Of a stretch of 64,000 nt of DNA, positions 18,101 to 26,904 are shown piece after piece. The notes under the pieces were generated by a model that was not told the origin of the DNA, searched no databases, and worked only from the letters and a program-made list of their open reading frames with translations. The DNA comes from Phycisphaerales bacterium UBA7800 (GTDB lineage: Bacteria; Planctomycetota; Phycisphaerae; Phycisphaerales; Phycisphaeraceae). The DNA lies in the NCBI GenBank assembly GCA_002480565.1, contig DLCK01000035.1, forward strand, positions 1 through 64,000, written 5' to 3'. Made by a program: the position numbers and the translations under genes. Numbering within the stretch: the stretch's first letter is position 1; each line of letters begins with the position of its first letter.

Positions 18101-19212
18101 AGTTGGCGATGCAGCTTCGTGGTGATACCCATGTGATTGAACCGTCTGTGCAAGGGGCACCTGATGTGTCCGCCATGGTGGTGGATGGGCAGATTGATCT
18201 GGGCACGCAGGGGATTGCCCCCTACGGCATCCGACAGTTTGCCGTGGTTCGCCCCAATGTCGGACTCGCCGCGCCGCTTCATTGGCTAAACGTTCAGTGG
18301 GGACATTGGCGAGCACTGGAACCTGTCTCATCCTCACTTGCCCAGCAGGTTGCCATTGAAGCCAAGGCCATTGCTCAGAGTTTGGGTGAAGCTGGCAAGG
18401 ACATCACCAGGGATTGGAAAGTCCGCATTGATCCGAAAAATCCAGATGATGCACAATGGGTCAACGCACAACCCGCTTCAGCAGATTGGATCAACGGCGC
18501 GACAGGCACATGGCGTGCCAATGGTTGGACGGATGCTACATGTGTGCAATATCGCAAACGCATTGATGTGCCAGCCGATTGGCTTGATGGTCAATCAAGC
18601 ATCTACCTTGGACTCAGTGGTACATGGAGTATTGGCCTGCGAGGCAAAGGCAAATTGTGGGTCAACGGCAAAGTACTTGACGACTCACTTGCTCGTCACT
18701 TTCTCTTTGATGTCACAAACTTGATCCAAAACAATCAACTTGATCTTGCCATGCAGGTTCAAGCCGATGGGTTAACACGTGGTCCCGGTGGCAGCATGTA
18801 TCTCCGTAAATCACCTGCTGCGGTGGAAAGTCTCACTGTCAATGACGGATGGGTTGCCATGACCGATTGGGGTAAAACCAGCGAGTCGGTTTCCATCCCG
18901 ATCAACGGTCCTCGACACTTTGGCTTGCAGTGCAATGTGATGATTCCATCCGCATGGGCAGGTAAAGCCGTCCGACTGGTCATCGAACCGGCTGAGGGTC
19001 GCAACAGTTCAGAAGTCAACGGCGTCTTCATTGGCCGCGATGGTTATATCCGCAACAGCCAATGGCATCCCATCGGTTTTCGTGTTGATGGACACCTTAA
19101 GCCCGGGCAACTTAACAAGCTTATCTTTGTCGGTAACGGACATCATGTCTGGGAAAAATACAAAGGCTATACACCAAGAATCAAGTCCATTCGACTTGAA
19201 CGCATGCAGTGA
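15178..19212 (+). CDS. Large exported glycoside-hydrolase-like protein
   Basis: A 1344-residue exported protein (signal peptide about 1-34; ACAGGAG ahead of ATG 15178). The first third reads like the start of a TIM-barrel glycosidase, with W-M-E-P-H-G-E-F-H near 318. A GH2-like jelly-roll (about 435-540) holds V-S-V-W-L-N-G-K-Q-I-A and V-D-V-T-D-Q-L-K-A-G-D-N. Then comes L-T-G-E-G-S-F-Y-R near 605. Residues about 730-880 resemble the Rossmann-like domain of GH42 enzymes. A second jelly-roll (about 1100-1200) carries L-W-V-N-G-K-V and F-D-V-T-N-L-I. The catalytic acids cannot be named, so the class is tentative. It lies between a pseudopilin and a double pectate-lyase-like protein. It is probably a beta-galactosidase-type enzyme for a plant or algal polysaccharide. 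Confidence 0.6.
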   Translation: MVLGLTHRTFKLSQHCLTVVLVGMLFISSQIHASTISRLTIPDGKMIEADQVPQRALRGYGTVSAAGANWQVAGDTVSVVTFTCESDDKAGILASKYIVDIQNYGAVKPVSLKGVKGRSFEVRHGGTWLIAVASKQVHVLSASKATVLINTVNSLDTHNWQSPKEQAYPPYLDCFDNGGLGIWWMPTTKPADQMKWFTEFPAVGNLHHQGQTMIPAPGVYDTTGGDNAIAQMDEAGKTYRHMLWSGSPTGNNPWFDALELPGHHSEKFPDGHPGGRRLFEAGGYNTNQVVSPIVRTIEDDALIHIMANRVDDPKILGWMEPHGEFHQTDPDSLPPGYRTRYPAYLQLVKQYSLASLSEAHTGHRDAYQQWSDVPVSDTAFFYGRRQQVLDLDDQPWKWDNTDDEQGLKAGYNKPDFDDAKWSENYRDEKVLLAYVKRTGGKVPLWFRFNKDVPADFLKRTAGQKRYLHIMPYTMREGKWVSVWLNGKQIANKIASSSYYTKHVQVDVTDQLKAGDNHFAIYSNGGRIAYRVFISNVKGQDFPFEDAHLNQQFLDWRDYLVWEKVQTLTHTLQVMRSVDPVRPIKLMTPHFMQGEALDLMERYGAYPQLTGEGSFYRPMHYKGYSLLRRLPTSSEPGGPSNTPNKAQHLFGMIFAESQDAHDYVFDFTRDFWRYPEVVAWWKKNQYLLRTLGKTDLLDPTFGLLRDTRQDSRYDDGTHWSWDLSRGSLPSLGMTPVLVDGMELERGLADKLDVIMDSATTVMDEPIVDAVTRYVTDGGTFVAMFQTGQHEPTKRWTYPLAHAFGLTVKPTLITEENYHKWPLGKLKFTQEQNLIPSLKGKTCEGSGVSIDYMDVLRTGAIQIHKAGSDATPIAYWEDGSMAIVQVKRGSGRFILVGTPFAYRFRDVQGQWLNDKVRQGYLKEMLASLGVKPQTQSSDPRVWFERRESKNGLYDVYFANALGIRDKNWKVDDRIDVQLAMQLRGDTHVIEPSVQGAPDVSAMVVDGQIDLGTQGIAPYGIRQFAVVRPNVGLAAPLHWLNVQWGHWRALEPVSSSLAQQVAIEAKAIAQSLGEAGKDITRDWKVRIDPKNPDDAQWVNAQPASADWINGATGTWRANGWTDATCVQYRKRIDVPADWLDGQSSIYLGLSGTWSIGLRGKGKLWVNGKVLDDSLARHFLFDVTNLIQNNQLDLAMQVQADGLTRGPGGSMYLRKSPAAVESLTVNDGWVAMTDWGKTSESVSIPINGPRHFGLQCNVMIPSAWAGKAVRLVIEPAEGRNSSEVNGVFIGRDGYIRNSQWHPIGFRVDGHLKPGQLNKLIFVGNGHHVWEKYKGYTPRIKSIRLERMQ

Positions 19213-19342
19213 TTTGAAAACCTGTTTACACGACAGCCGGGGCGTGTTGATGCATTGGACTTCAGCGGATTGACCGTTGAATCCAATGTTTCAGCACGCC
19301 TTTTGCTGTTGGCACTTGTTCTACATCCACAGAGAGGCACGC

Positions 19343-22300
19343 ATGAAAAAAGACTTCCTGACAGGCTTTGTGTTGTGTTGTTTACTAGGTATGTTCACGC
19401 AGACCGTACGAGCACTTGAGTTGCCCACACTCAACTGGACGCAGCGGTCCGACTGGGTCAATGTCAAAACGGATGTCTCGCCAGCAGCGGTAGGTGATGG
19501 TGTTGCTGATGACACCACGGCGATTCAGGCTGCAATCAACATGACCAAAACCCAGGGCATTAAAACCGTCTACTTCCCACCGGGAACCTATCGCATTACC
19601 CAGACACTCGATGTGGGGACGCAGGATTGGTACAGCGATAACGTCGCATTCATCGGACATGGCAAGACCACGGTGTTGAAGTGGGATGGTGCAGTTGATG
19701 GCACGATGCTTCTGGATATCGGATCACATCGCAACCAATTCATCGGCTTTGTCTTTGATGCCAATAACAAAGCAGGTATCGGTATCGACCTTAACCAGGT
19801 CACCCGCCAAAGTGAACTGACCTATCGCTATCTTGAGTTCAAAGGTTTTTCAAGCCATGGTATGCGCACCGGCCAGGGGACAACCTACATCTCCGAATCA
19901 GAAATCACCAACTGCATCTTCCGAGACTGTGGCGTGGGTTTGGGTATCTACGCATGGAACGATTACAACATCAACATCCTTGATTGTGAATTCATTCACA
20001 ATGGTATCGGCATCCATGCAGACAAAGGCAATGCGACCATTCGCCAATGTCACTTTGAAGCCAGCACCGAGACGGACTTTAAATATGGCAATGATGTTCC
20101 GCATTCCATTCGTCGAAGTACGTCCTATGGTTCAGCCCGTTTTATTTCCGGTGATGTACTTAATCGCTTCACCACATCCGTGGATGTGCAGGACTGTCAA
20201 GTCGGGGGTTGGACGGATCCTGATGGGGCGATTCACTATGTGCATCTTGGAACCAATCAGGTGTATGACACGGTTTTTTCAGATGCGCCGACAAGTGTTC
20301 CGCCAATTCTGCTGGGCAATCGCAATGACTACACGCAGCAGTTGATCACTTCAGCCAACGAGTTTGAGACCGGTACAGATGAGTACACACCGAGTAACAA
20401 TTATCAGGCCAGCAGTGTTCCGGCTGGTTTACGCAACCGTTCGTTGATCTCGCCGCATCAGCGATTTTTCAGGCAATCCGTTCGAATCCCCGGCCAGGTT
20501 TTTGATGCGATGGCATATGGTGCGGTTGGCGATAATGTGGCTGATGACACGGCAGCGATTCAGGCGACCATTGATGCCGCCGCCGCTGCCGGGAACTGGG
20601 CCATTGCCTACATTCCCGCAGGCAAGTATCGCATCACCAGTCCGCTGATCGTTGATGGCGGAGAATACTACGTTGGCGGTAGTGGCTACTCATCAAGACT
20701 CTACTGGGATGGTGGCTCCAACAGCTGCATCATGAGCGTGAGTAATCCGCAGGATGTCGTCATTGAATTGCTGAGTTTTGAGGCAGCAAACGACTTGGAC
20801 AACACCTACGATATTTATATGACCGGTGGTAGCGGCACGCAAAAAATCACACTCGATCGTGTCTGGGGTTATACGCAGTACGGCCATGTCACAACCAATG
20901 ATGGTGACAAAGGTATCAAGTTTGAATCGTTACCCACAGGCGCGTTGGTGAATTTGCGACGTTATGCTGGCTACTTAACATTCGAAAATTGTTCACAAGC
21001 CACCAACATCTGCACGTTCTTCGATGGTCAAGTTAATATCGGTGGCAACTCAGCCAAGACCGGCATGACTGGTATTGTCTTTTTGAACACCGGCAACGTG
21101 ACTGTCCGCGATAATCAAGACCTGATTATCGGTGACCGTTACAGCGAAAATTGTATCTACTCCCTCAAAGCCACCGGCGATAACACCGGCTCTGGGCGCA
21201 TCAGTATCCATGGTTTTAAAATGCATACCAATGATGAAAATATCTTACTCGTCGATGGATACGGCGGGCGTATTGCACATACCCGTAACAAAGTCGCATA
21301 TGCGCCAACGGGTGGATATATCTTTGATCAGAATGGAACCAGTGCCTTGGACATGCTGTTTCTGGGAACTGGCTTTTCATCACTGACCGATCCGCCGGTG
21401 TTTACTTTGGATACCGCAACGTTAAGCACATTGGAATGCAAGAATGGACGTGAACCTTATGCAGACCAAACCCCGATTGGACTGCTGCCATATGCCGATG
21501 TCTACGATGACTACCGTGAGTTGGCGGATTACGATTTGGTATTGAATAACAATTATCACAAAGGTATCGCCAATGCGACATTTGAAAGTGACACGATAAA
21601 TGCAACACCCGCAGGTTGGACACCTTCAGGCGAATCTACACAGGGGGGCATGCAAAGTGTCACCGTCGTGTCTGATCCGTCGGACTTTGGGGGCAGCCAA
21701 TCCATGCACTTTCTGGATACCAGTACCACCGCGCCATCACGCTTGGCATTAACCAACAGCTTTACAGAACTGGATAAAGAGTCCGATGGTACACTCACCA
21801 TGGACCTGCGTATCAATACCCAAGCTACAGGCAACGGCACAGTCTACTTCCGAGTCTTTGGGCAAAACGAACTCTTTAACCTGCGATTGGATGTTACCCC
21901 AACGTCTGCCCGCTTACGCGGTAGTCGTGATGGCTCGCTTGTAGACATTCAATACCTGCAACTGGATCAGTGGTATCGCATCACGATCAGTATCCCTGAC
22001 CCATCGTTGGCCTATGCGGACTACACAGTCAATCTCAAACGCTTTGGTGAAGCCGTAGGGCAAACCTATCGCCTTCAACGTACCGCATCACCAACCGATG
22101 TAGGCATAAAACGTTTGTATATCAATACCGCAACCAGTGGTGATCGTGTGGATATGAATTTGGACAATGTCTTTATCACCACTGGACTGCCAGCAGGCGT
22201 GCAAACGTTGTCGAACAACAGCAGTTTTGAAAACGACACCGTCAACACGTCTGCTCGGACTGCACTTGGTACGGACCCAGTCAATTGGACTACCAATAAT

Positions 22301-22870
22301 CAATCCAATGTCGGCGGTATCCGTGATGTCTGTGTTGTGCCACAGCCGTCGGACTTTGGGGGTGGCAGCAATTCCATGTTGTTCTTTGACAATGTGACCG
22401 CCGGTGGATCAAGACTCGAAGCCACGGTTTATAACACCGAACCCGACGGTGATCGACATGCTGTGATGGCGTTTGATATGCGTATCAATCACATGGACAA
22501 TCCTTCGGGGAAGGTTCATATGCGATTATTTACCAACTCGCAAAACCAGACCATCGCCAACCTGTCGATTGCTCAGACTACCACCGGTGCCACGATCACC
22601 AGTAATAATGCAGGTGTTACAACCACGTTGCAAAGTCTGACCGAAGGTGTCTGGTATCGCATTGAATTTAAGATTCCGCCGGCCTCCATTGCAGGTCAAA
22701 CCAACTTGATTTCCGTGATGGCTTATGGTGAGAGTCAGGCCAATGAGTATGCGATGGTGCGTAACAATACGCCTGTCATCAGCGGGGCACGTCGTTTGTT
22801 TATCAATGCCGATGGTGCTTCTGCACGATGTGATATCAGCTTCGACAACGTTTGTGTCTATGGTCGTTGA
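19343..22870 (+). CDS. Exported protein with two pectate-lyase-3-type beta-helices
   Basis: A 1175-residue exported protein (signal peptide about 1-25; AGAGAGG ahead of ATG 19343). Two pectate-lyase-superfamily right-handed beta-helices lie in tandem, at about 30-320 and 385-700. Each opens with the same signature: V-G-D-G-V-A-D-D-T-T-A-I-Q-A-A-I in the first and V-G-D-N-V-A-D-D-T-A-A-I-Q-A-T-I in the second. Each continues to a (P/A)-G-(T/K)-Y-R-I-T strand. Two related beta-sandwich domains follow (about 743-940 and 956-1173), both with (P/S)-S-D-F-G-G and ending in a D-N-V strand. They resemble concanavalin-like binding domains. Lyases, polygalacturonases and epimerases share this fold, so the reaction is open. 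Last gene of its locus. Confidence 0.7.
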   Translation: MKKDFLTGFVLCCLLGMFTQTVRALELPTLNWTQRSDWVNVKTDVSPAAVGDGVADDTTAIQAAINMTKTQGIKTVYFPPGTYRITQTLDVGTQDWYSDNVAFIGHGKTTVLKWDGAVDGTMLLDIGSHRNQFIGFVFDANNKAGIGIDLNQVTRQSELTYRYLEFKGFSSHGMRTGQGTTYISESEITNCIFRDCGVGLGIYAWNDYNINILDCEFIHNGIGIHADKGNATIRQCHFEASTETDFKYGNDVPHSIRRSTSYGSARFISGDVLNRFTTSVDVQDCQVGGWTDPDGAIHYVHLGTNQVYDTVFSDAPTSVPPILLGNRNDYTQQLITSANEFETGTDEYTPSNNYQASSVPAGLRNRSLISPHQRFFRQSVRIPGQVFDAMAYGAVGDNVADDTAAIQATIDAAAAAGNWAIAYIPAGKYRITSPLIVDGGEYYVGGSGYSSRLYWDGGSNSCIMSVSNPQDVVIELLSFEAANDLDNTYDIYMTGGSGTQKITLDRVWGYTQYGHVTTNDGDKGIKFESLPTGALVNLRRYAGYLTFENCSQATNICTFFDGQVNIGGNSAKTGMTGIVFLNTGNVTVRDNQDLIIGDRYSENCIYSLKATGDNTGSGRISIHGFKMHTNDENILLVDGYGGRIAHTRNKVAYAPTGGYIFDQNGTSALDMLFLGTGFSSLTDPPVFTLDTATLSTLECKNGREPYADQTPIGLLPYADVYDDYRELADYDLVLNNNYHKGIANATFESDTINATPAGWTPSGESTQGGMQSVTVVSDPSDFGGSQSMHFLDTSTTAPSRLALTNSFTELDKESDGTLTMDLRINTQATGNGTVYFRVFGQNELFNLRLDVTPTSARLRGSRDGSLVDIQYLQLDQWYRITISIPDPSLAYADYTVNLKRFGEAVGQTYRLQRTASPTDVGIKRLYINTATSGDRVDMNLDNVFITTGLPAGVQTLSNNSSFENDTVNTSARTALGTDPVNWTTNNQSNVGGIRDVCVVPQPSDFGGGSNSMLFFDNVTAGGSRLEATVYNTEPDGDRHAVMAFDMRINHMDNPSGKVHMRLFTNSQNQTIANLSIAQTTTGATITSNNAGVTTTLQSLTEGVWYRIEFKIPPASIAGQTNLISVMAYGESQANEYAMVRNNTPVISGARRLFINADGASARCDISFDNVCVYGR

Positions 22871-22900
22871 ATGTTGAAGTTGTGTTGTGTTACAAAAACC

Positions 22901-22950
22901 AAGTCCGGTGAGGTTCGGTTAAATACTGATCCTTGCCGGACTTTATTTGG
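22901..22950 (+). terminator. Terminator-like hairpin of locus 3
   Basis: AAGTCCGG at 22901-22908 pairs perfectly with CCGGACTT at 22936-22943, and TATTTGG follows. The 27-nt loop can pair further. It lies 30 nt after the stop of the pectate-lyase-like gene and between convergent genes, where a terminator is expected. Confidence 0.55.
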
Positions 22951-22988
22951 GGTGATTTGTATTCAATGTTGATACTGATGTGGCAGGA

Positions 22989-23984
22989 TTAACCTGTGGA
23001 TTGGCGTTCGTATAGTTGTGGTTCATGGACATGGCTGGATACGCCAGGTTGATGTTCGATGAGTTGGCTTAGCAGGTTGACCGCCATTTCACCGCGATCC
23101 ACTGGACGCTGACAGACGGAACTTAACGGTATGGACAGGAAGTGGCAGTACGGTGAGTTGTCGATGCCGATGATTTTTACATCCTGGGGGATACGGTAAC
23201 CTCGCGCAAGCAACGCGGACATGATTCCTGCTGCGGTTTCATCACAGTCGACCACGATCCCGTCAAACGCCAGATTGCGGTCGATGATCTGTGCAGCAAC
23301 TTGTTGACCGCTTTCAAAGGTGAAAAGACTATCAATGATTTGATCTTGGCTGACTGTTTGGCCAGCGTCTTTCATGGCAGAAATGAAACCGGGTTGTCGT
23401 TCATCCATTGAACCGACGTAGAGTAATTTTTTACATTTTTTATTGAGTAGACAACTTGTTGACATATACGTGAGTTTGGTTTCATCAATGCCGACATTGG
23501 GGACATCCTGCCCGAGAATGGCTTTGGGGTGGATGCTGACCATGGGAAAGCCACCTTGTCGCATGAGTTTCAAATCTTCGATGAGTTCAACGTGAGGCAG
23601 TCCTGATACGATCACGCCATCCATTGTTCCGGAATGATAAGCCCATGCTGCGGCACGGAACTCCTCCTGATTGTGATAGAAGGTCAGTGTTTGACTTTGA
23701 TGGAGTTTACCACAGGCGCGGGAGATGCCTTGAAGCATGCTTTCGGTCAGCCCGGTACCAGGGCGCCCAAAGTGATGCATGAACACGCCGATGACATTGT
23801 GTCTCCCGCTACGCAGTGCTTCCGCAGAGAGGTTCTTGCGATAGCCCAGTTCCTTTGCAGCTTCACGGATTGACTTGACGACCTGCGGCTTGGCACTGCT
23901 GGTTCCCATTTTGTTGTTAAGTACTTTGGAGACCAGAGAAATTGACAAGTCGCAGTGTTCAGCGATGTCTTTGAGTGTTGCCAT
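22989..23984 (-). CDS. LacI-family transcriptional regulator
   Basis: A 331-residue LacI-family regulator. The helix-turn-helix M-A-T-L-K-D-I-A-E-H-C-D-L-S-I-S-L-V-S-K-V-L-N is at the extreme N-terminus, followed by the hinge L-G-Y-R-K-N-L-S-A-E-A-L-R-S-G and the sensor domain (about 65-325). AGGA lies 10 nt ahead of the ATG. It is read in the same direction as, and just downstream of, the deacetylase / beta-helix genes. It may also act on that locus's promoter, where a LacI-type palindrome is seen at 27880-27891. Confidence 0.85.
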   Translation of the reverse strand: MATLKDIAEHCDLSISLVSKVLNNKMGTSSAKPQVVKSIREAAKELGYRKNLSAEALRSGRHNVIGVFMHHFGRPGTGLTESMLQGISRACGKLHQSQTLTFYHNQEEFRAAAWAYHSGTMDGVIVSGLPHVELIEDLKLMRQGGFPMVSIHPKAILGQDVPNVGIDETKLTYMSTSCLLNKKCKKLLYVGSMDERQPGFISAMKDAGQTVSQDQIIDSLFTFESGQQVAAQIIDRNLAFDGIVVDCDETAAGIMSALLARGYRIPQDVKIIGIDNSPYCHFLSIPLSSVCQRPVDRGEMAVNLLSQLIEHQPGVSSHVHEPQLYERQSTG

Positions 23985-24100
23985 GGCGATCGGTTCCTGA
24001 TTTGCCTGTGCGTCAACTCAGAACTGTAGTAGTCTTAATCTCTCAAGTCAAACCATTGATATTTAACGTTCGATATCTAATCAAATTGATGCAAGGTATG

Positions 24101-25705
24101 TTACTCGGCGATAAAGGCACCGCGATCTACCTTGTCATTTTGCCTTGCTTTACCATTGATATCCGCTGGGACGGTTTGCAGGCGTGGGGCATTACCAGCA
24201 GCAGGACTGGACGTGGGGATGGCAAAGTTGTTTTCCTGGGCATTGATAAACATAGGCGAACCAACAGTGAGGTGGGCTGTTTTACTCATGCTGTTTTTAC
24301 CCATGATATGGGTGTCTGAAATGGTGACTCCTAAAACATCTGCGCCTTTCATGGTTCCCATGGATTGGAACAGTGAGTTAAGGATATAGCAGTTGCGAGT
24401 TTTGAGATTGCTCCGCCAAAGCCATGTCTGGTTTGGGAGGGTGATGTGAAAAAACAGGACATGGTCGAGTTTGCCACTGTATTGAGAGCGGTAGTAATTG
24501 CCTTGCACTTTGTCATACAGACAATTGACGAAGGCTGAGTCTTTGAGGTTCAACCCGAAGAATCCTTGAGCAATACAGTCGATACCACGGACGTTATAGA
24601 GAATGCGATTGGTGTTGAACTGGTCTGGCTTGGCGACATGGGATTGGTGAAAGTCCGGATGAGCAGATGTCGGACCACGGTCGATATCGACAACAGTGCT
24701 GTTGATTGCCACCGCGACACTGGTGAATGCATCGGATGTGATATGTTCGACGCGATGGTTTCGCATGAGTCTGGCAGCTGGGCCGTTGTTGAGTTGCGTA
24801 CTAAGTCCGCCGGTGATGTATGAGACATAGCGGTTGCCCAGAACATTGACGTTACCTTTCCAGCGTCCTTGTTTATTGAGCATGACGCATTGATCGAGCC
24901 AGACTTGTGTCTTGCCGTTTTCGCCAGCAATGATGGTGTTGTACTTGCCTTGTGCTTTGTCTGCAAAGAGGGTGATCCGTTCAAACCGCAGGCGTTGTGT
25001 GCCGGGGCGACCACTGCTGATTTGCACATCCTGGACTTGGGTTCCTAGAGTCGGGGCGATGGTTGTCCAGTATTTTCGATTTAGACCTGCACGAATTTGA
25101 TGTGGCGAATATTCGCCTGCACCAAGGAGCACTGTCCCGCCATCTCCAGCGGCTTTGACGGCTTTGGCCAGTGTCTTAAAGGGTTTGGCTTGTGTGCCTG
25201 GAGAGTTGTCATCACCCGTATCGGCATCGGCATAAACAGTCTTGAACGGGCCAAGGCTCTTGGCATGATTGGCAAAGAGATTCAGTGGTTCCAAGGTCAC
25301 CGCGCGATTGCCTTGGCCGCCTGGTGTGCATGTGGCAATGACCTGAAAGTCCCCATCAGGAATCTGCTTTGGATCAATCGGCAGGACAAATTCCCAGACG
25401 CCGGTCCGCGGGTTGAGTGTGGGGGAGTCGACTTGAAGTTGTGCGACTGTTTGATCTTTGGACTTGATGGTGAAATGCACACTGACACTTACTTCGTGAA
25501 AAGCGATGACGCCTGCGTGAAACGGCTGGTCGATAATCTGGTCTGGGATCACATCCCATGCAGCGATGGGGATGGTGCCTGACTCATCTGGAAAAATGTC
25601 ATCGGCTTTGATCGTTTGGATCACGATGGTACTAATTGAGAACGAGAAAATAAGAATACAAAATAGACGTTGCATCGTAAGTATCCAGTTTGATTGAAAT
25701 ATCAT
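24101..25705 (-). CDS. Exported parallel beta-helix protein
   Basis: A 534-residue exported protein. The hydrophobic segment falls at about residues 11-33. ATG 25705 overlaps the upstream stop (ATGA) and has AGG ahead; an ATG at 25675 would give a more standard signal peptide. An N-terminal beta-sandwich is followed at about 160-205 by Y-A-D-A-D-T-G-D-D-N-S-P-G-T, then P-F-K-T-L-A-K-A-V. That is the DUF1565-like opening of many right-handed beta-helix proteins, and coils continue to the end. Proteins of this kind include polysaccharide lyases and surface proteins. No catalytic residues could be assigned. It is translationally coupled to a polysaccharide deacetylase, which suggests a shared acetylated polysaccharide target. 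Confidence 0.7.
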   Translation of the reverse strand: MIFQSNWILTMQRLFCILIFSFSISTIVIQTIKADDIFPDESGTIPIAAWDVIPDQIIDQPFHAGVIAFHEVSVSVHFTIKSKDQTVAQLQVDSPTLNPRTGVWEFVLPIDPKQIPDGDFQVIATCTPGGQGNRAVTLEPLNLFANHAKSLGPFKTVYADADTGDDNSPGTQAKPFKTLAKAVKAAGDGGTVLLGAGEYSPHQIRAGLNRKYWTTIAPTLGTQVQDVQISSGRPGTQRLRFERITLFADKAQGKYNTIIAGENGKTQVWLDQCVMLNKQGRWKGNVNVLGNRYVSYITGGLSTQLNNGPAARLMRNHRVEHITSDAFTSVAVAINSTVVDIDRGPTSAHPDFHQSHVAKPDQFNTNRILYNVRGIDCIAQGFFGLNLKDSAFVNCLYDKVQGNYYRSQYSGKLDHVLFFHITLPNQTWLWRSNLKTRNCYILNSLFQSMGTMKGADVLGVTISDTHIMGKNSMSKTAHLTVGSPMFINAQENNFAIPTSSPAAGNAPRLQTVPADINGKARQNDKVDRGAFIAE

Positions 25706-26865
25706 TGTTGACCTGTGATTGCTGTTAGAGCAATCAGGCCCCGATCGGGTATGGCATCGACCAACGCATACATTGCTTTTTCATGTTCAACGACCTTTAC
25801 ATTGATTGGATTGCCAGCTTGAGTTGCTTGTATGTTGGGCCAATTCTGGGGCAGGCGGACTTTGATTGTCAATGGGAAATCGTACCAGGCATCATACATG
25901 CGATCTGTCAGTTCAATAGTAAATTCATCAGCAGTGCTACTGACGGTTTTGAGCGTCGCAGTGTCGCGTTGCTGTCCATAAAGCACCGCATGACGGAAGA
26001 ATGTTGGCCAGATCAAATCGCGATTGTCACTGATATATTGCATCAGTCGGATGGCATGAGGTTCAATTTTATCCCGCCACTTGGCGTTGTAATGAACACC
26101 GTGATAATGCACTGAATACCAGCAAGGAATCGGGTCTTTACCATGTCCGGGTTGGAGTTTTGCAACAAGGCTTGCAAAGTCCCCACGTTCACCTTTGGGG
26201 ACATCAAACGATCTGGAACCACTGCATGAATGGACATCCAGATAGTCAGGCGATGCGCTGTTGACCGTGCCACGTGTTCCGCGAGCTCCAGCAAACATCG
26301 TCGCGGCCACCGCCGGATCATTGGGCAAGCCACCGCCGGGATAAGCCAGTGTCAGGGGTTGGGTGCCTTTGAGATTGGCAGTTAAATGGTCAATGGATAC
26401 ACGGTAATCTTTATCGACTGGCCAGTTGGCTTTTTTACTGCGATGTGTTGCTGCATGGGATTGTACATCGTGACCTGCATCGACGAGTTTTTGGAAGTCT
26501 TCCCATGTGCCGGTGAAGTTTGGATTCCGAACGGAGATGCCCCCGGTGACTGCAAACCATGTCAGGGGGATGTCGTACTTTTCGCCTTGCTCAAGCCACC
26601 ATGAATGATCGGGTTTGGTGTTGTCATCAATGGTGATCGTGACCGCTGCGAGTTTGTCATCTTTCCATGTGCAGACTGTTGCTTGACCTGCTCGGTGAGG
26701 CCAAACCGTTTGCCTGGGGATTGGATTGCGTTCTTTGGAAGAGATACCCGCCAGGTTTCGCAACTGGTTGCCTGTTGTGTCTTGAGCAAAGGTGATTGAA
26801 GTGATTGCTGCAAGTAACAGACAAGGCAACGTCGCAGCCAATTGGCGAGTTAAGAGATTGGACAT
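25702..26865 (-). CDS. Exported polysaccharide deacetylase (NodB/CE4 type)
   Basis: A 387-residue exported enzyme with a signal peptide cut after about Ala27 and a NodB homology domain. The three key motifs are visible: T-I-D-D-N (Asp80/Asp81), S-H-A-A-T-H (His137 and His141, metal ligands with Asp81), and Y-P-G-G (175-178). It should remove acetyl (or related N/O-acyl) groups from a polysaccharide in a metal-dependent way. A C-terminal beta-sandwich of about 80 residues follows. The stop overlaps the start of a beta-helix protein, and the gene upstream is a pseudopilin-like protein, so three genes are read together. Confidence 0.85.
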   Translation of the reverse strand: MSNLLTRQLAATLPCLLLAAITSITFAQDTTGNQLRNLAGISSKERNPIPRQTVWPHRAGQATVCTWKDDKLAAVTITIDDNTKPDHSWWLEQGEKYDIPLTWFAVTGGISVRNPNFTGTWEDFQKLVDAGHDVQSHAATHRSKKANWPVDKDYRVSIDHLTANLKGTQPLTLAYPGGGLPNDPAVAATMFAGARGTRGTVNSASPDYLDVHSCSGSRSFDVPKGERGDFASLVAKLQPGHGKDPIPCWYSVHYHGVHYNAKWRDKIEPHAIRLMQYISDNRDLIWPTFFRHAVLYGQQRDTATLKTVSSTADEFTIELTDRMYDAWYDFPLTIKVRLPQNWPNIQATQAGNPINVKVVEHEKAMYALVDAIPDRGLIALTAITGQQ

Positions 26866-26904
26866 AGAGCAGAACCTGCAAGTAAAGGATTGGATTAAGT
26901 TGAA

